Source: an uncultured Clostridia bacterium (lineage in GTDB: Bacteria; Bacillota; Clostridia; Peptostreptococcales; Anaerovoracaceae). From it: a stretch of 59,543 nucleotides of DNA. Position 1 is the stretch's first letter, and every line of letters starts with the position of its first letter. Below are positions 57,273-59,543 of the stretch, in pieces. Location: the NCBI GenBank assembly GCA_934233735.1, contig CAKQGQ010000014.1, forward strand, positions 1 through 59,543, given 5' to 3'. The notes under the pieces were generated by a model. The model saw nothing but the letters and a program-made list of their open reading frames with translations. It searched no databases and was not told where the DNA came from. The translations under genes were made by a program, and so were the position numbers.

Positions 57273-59543
57273 CTATCTGGTCCAGAGTCTGCTTGCGTAT
57301 TTGCACTGCTTCAGCGCGGTCTGTGCTACGAAATTGCCTTCCTTGTCATAGATCATAACTTTAGCTTTGTAGTAGTACATCGTGCCTTTCTTACCGTAGG
57401 TGTTGATATAGATTCCGCTCTTGCCTGTCATCATCGCCTTGTAGCCTGCGGATTTTTTTATGCTTCTGTAGAATTTGTATTTTACGGTATATCCCGCGTC
57501 TATGATTGCCTTGAGATCGCCCTTCACGACAACTTTGATGTTCTTCTTCGCAGTCTTACCGGAACGCGCCATCAGCGTCAGCTTGGAAGCCTTTTGCGCA
57601 ATCATCTTATCCATTTCTGCCTTTCCATCCTTTTCACCGGATTTCTCCCGGAAAGTGATGATCGCCCTGTCGCCGGTCTTAAGACCTGTGAGCTTCTCAA
57701 CCTTGCCCATTTCCTTACCGTTTAAGACTACGGATACCAGTTCGTATCCCGCAGCCGCGGTGATGATCGCTGTTCTGCCGTCTGCGCTGAGATCCGCCTT
57801 GCCGGAGCCGTTGATGGTGATCTCCGGATTCTGTACTGTCGGAATGTAGCCGCCTGCGCCGCCGGACGGAATTGCTTTAAACAATTCCAAAGCAGTTGCA
57901 ACATCCGCCTTGATTCCCTTGATTTCAACATCTACAGACTTGTCGTCGTTTATCTTTACGCTCAAGTCATCGCATGCGCCCTTGCTCTTCACGTCCTCCA
58001 TCCACGCCTGCAGTTTCTCTTCATCCGGCCGGTATCCACTGTTAGGTATCAGCTTGAAGCTTACGTTGCTGCCCGCTCTAACAAAACCAACAGCTGCGCC
58101 ATCGGCGTTTTTGTCTGTTTTGATAGTGCCTGCAGTGTAATTCTTGCCAACTGCCTCAACCTTCACCAGTTTGTTAACGAAGGTGTCAACGTCCACGGTC
58201 TTTTCGCCCGTGATATTTTTAAGAACGATGGTGTAAGTTCCGTTGTCGTAGCTTACTTTTACAGCACCGCTGCATCCACTGAACGCTGCCTTAACATCAT
58301 TGAGCGAAGTTGCATAACTTGAGTCAGGAGTCAGGGTCAGTTTCACAGTTCCGCCTGTTCTTGCCTCTACTGATGTTCCGGTTGGCTTGGTTTCATCGTC
58401 TTTCTTGATTGGCGTTGCGTATATAAAATCTACTGTCGCATTGCTGCCTGTAACGGTGATGTTTTTCCGTTCAACATCCTTGAAGTAAACTCTTACGGTC
58501 AGGTTTCCTTTGTATCCATCAATGCGGTATACCGGGTCAACCATAATGTCGTCGTCATCGTCAGTTAGCGTAACAGTGTTTTCTTCTGTTGGTGTAACGC
58601 TTGCTTCTCCCTTGGTTATAGTCCAGTAATAGACCATCTTGCCATCTTTCGGTTCCGCTGTGAATACGACGTCTGCACCACCCGGGATTATGTCTCCGGT
58701 CTGAATCTCAGTTCCATCAGAAGTAACTGTCATTGTACCGTCATTGGAATCAGCTGCGTTGAAGTACAGCTCGTATGAAGTGCTGGAAACCATTACTGCC
58801 TGAATTTCCAGAGCACTGTCATCCATGGTAATCCTGCCGCCGGGATAATTCTTGGAGGAAGAAACGAATTTCTTTTCGTCAGCACCTTCCTTCATGATCC
58901 ACTGCTCAACCATGCTGCCTGCTGCCGGTGCAGCTTTGATGTCGATGGATTCACCCTTGTACATCTCAATAGCTTTTTCGTAATCCTTGTTTTCTTCAAG
59001 AACATTGCCGTAAATGTCATATAAGGTGTAAACCAGTTTTCCGCGGTTTTCAGGGGAAACAACTCCTGTTAAGGTATTCATTGTGTTTTCTCTAAATACT
59101 GCTTTTACCGTAATTGCTTCGCCGATTTCGCCAATGACATATTCATCTGCGGTATCGTTTGTTTCATTGCCGATTTCCCAGTGATCAAATACATAACCTC
59201 TGTCTGCAATGGCCTTGAATACAACCTTGCTTCCGCCGTCTACGTTATTGCCTGATTCTACTTCAGTTCCATCGGCTGTAATTACAACCTTACCGCCTGC
59301 AGTTCCTTCTGTCGAAGTTTCTGCAGAAGCTTCGACCTTGTAGCTTTCTCTTACAGTGTCCAAGCTGATTATAGTGTTCTCTGTAAGTTTAAACTTGTAT
59401 GAGGAAGCTTCCTGTGTAGCTGCTCCGTTAATAGTTATGAAAGCATTTTCTGCTGCTACATATCCGGTCTTAGGCGCAACGTGAATTTCTGTATCACCTT
59501 TTACCTCTGCACCGCTTGTGATATAAATCTTTTCACGAGAAGT
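57273..59543 (-). CDS. Large surface protein with divergent InlB B-repeats (5' end outside window)
   Basis: The frame is open to the window edge, so only the C-terminal 756 residues are seen. It has several beta-repeat units of the divergent InlB B-repeat/Flg_new_2 type, for example T-A-D-G-T-E-V-E-S-G-N-N-V then G-Y-V-F-D-H-W-E-I, and a second S-D-G-T-E-I-Q-T-G-D-I-I-P-G-G-A with Y-Y-W-T-I. Long Ig-like stretches with G-Y-x-P and D-x-D follow. The chain ends in an Fn3/Ig-like module and the C-terminus Y-A-S-R-L-W-T-R. There is no LPXTG, transmembrane or S-layer motif at the end, so it is secreted or held non-covalently. Likely adhesion or surface-coat role, inferred from the repeat type. Confidence 0.85.
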   Translation of the reverse strand, partial: TSREKIYITSGAEVKGDTEIHVAPKTGYVAAENAFITINGAATQEASSYKFKLTENTIISLDTVRESYKVEASAETSTEGTAGGKVVITADGTEVESGNNVDGGSKVVFKAIADRGYVFDHWEIGNETNDTADEYVIGEIGEAITVKAVFRENTMNTLTGVVSPENRGKLVYTLYDIYGNVLEENKDYEKAIEMYKGESIDIKAAPAAGSMVEQWIMKEGADEKKFVSSSKNYPGGRITMDDSALEIQAVMVSSTSYELYFNAADSNDGTMTVTSDGTEIQTGDIIPGGADVVFTAEPKDGKMVYYWTITKGEASVTPTEENTVTLTDDDDDIMVDPVYRIDGYKGNLTVRVYFKDVERKNITVTGSNATVDFIYATPIKKDDETKPTGTSVEARTGGTVKLTLTPDSSYATSLNDVKAAFSGCSGAVKVSYDNGTYTIVLKNITGEKTVDVDTFVNKLVKVEAVGKNYTAGTIKTDKNADGAAVGFVRAGSNVSFKLIPNSGYRPDEEKLQAWMEDVKSKGACDDLSVKINDDKSVDVEIKGIKADVATALELFKAIPSGGAGGYIPTVQNPEITINGSGKADLSADGRTAIITAAAGYELVSVVLNGKEMGKVEKLTGLKTGDRAIITFREKSGEKDGKAEMDKMIAQKASKLTLMARSGKTAKKNIKVVVKGDLKAIIDAGYTVKYKFYRSIKKSAGYKAMMTGKSGIYINTYGKKGTMYYYKAKVMIYDKEGNFVAQTALKQCKYASRLWTR

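Overview
The window looks like a chromosomal stretch of a spore-forming Gram-positive anaerobe of class Clostridia, with mid-range GC content. The evidence is the sporulation genes (spoIIP, gpr, spoIID, spmA/spmB), the class III fructose-bisphosphatase, GTP-dependent PEP carboxykinase, DnaE, RicT, YhaM and the conserved order rpsT / gpr-spoIIP-lepA-hemW. Secreted proteins ending in Fn3-like modules fit gut or oral members of Peptostreptococcales (Anaerovoracaceae-like), but family-level placement is only a guess. I see no tRNA, rRNA, CRISPR array, prophage or transposase.

Layout. 0-3.6 kb: a damaged S41 protease gene, a MITE-like element and a RecD2-type helicase. 3.5-9.9 kb, all minus strand: CCA-enzyme homologue with a degraded active site, YhaM, hotdog thioesterase, a VanS/VanR-like two-component pair, nadE. 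9.97-11.6 kb: an AT-rich two-gene cassette of an ABC/AAA15-type ATPase and a small TOPRIM-like protein, tightly upstream of nadE; this is the best candidate for an undescribed (probably anti-phage) system. 11.9-13.7 kb: ECF sigma factor overlapping its membrane anti-sigma-like partner. 13.8-17.1 kb: secreted CAP protein and an APC permease with a structured leader. 17.2-29.0 kb, minus strand: heterodimeric ABC exporter, acyltransferase, glpK, hemW, lepA, a 50-aa membrane protein, spoIIP, gpr. 29.5-34.6 kb, plus strand: rpsT, a MurF-like ligase fused to a BspA-type leucine-rich repeat tail, deoD, pckG. 34.7-37.9 kb: LysO exporter, flavodoxin, and an AAA_14/DUF4143 ATPase behind three 33-bp direct repeats. 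37.9-46.5 kb: dnaE, a secreted alpha/alpha-barrel protein next to a DUF4430 protein (together resembling the two halves of transcobalamin), an Xre regulator, fbp. 46.6-51.0 kb: spoIID, murA, an AbrB-like regulator, a DUF948-like protein, spmAB. 51.0-54.8 kb: the tmk-holB-ricT-trmN6 replication/processing cluster preceded by a 32-aa membrane peptide, and a cupin. 54.9-59.5 kb: an anchored extracellular protein of unknown family, a second copy of the MITE beside 22-bp tandem repeats, and the C-terminal part of a large divergent-InlB-repeat surface protein that runs off the window.

Functional themes are envelope biogenesis and sporulation (murA, MurF-like, spoIID, spoIIP, spmAB, gpr), gluconeogenic carbon flow (pckG, fbp, glpK), DNA/RNA maintenance (dnaE, holB, tmk, recD2, yhaM, cca) and a set of secreted proteins sharing Fn3-like C-terminal modules. 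Two copies of one ~270-bp inverted-repeat element, 55.8 kb apart, mark the accessory DNA, and one abuts a gene that appears to have lost its 5' end.
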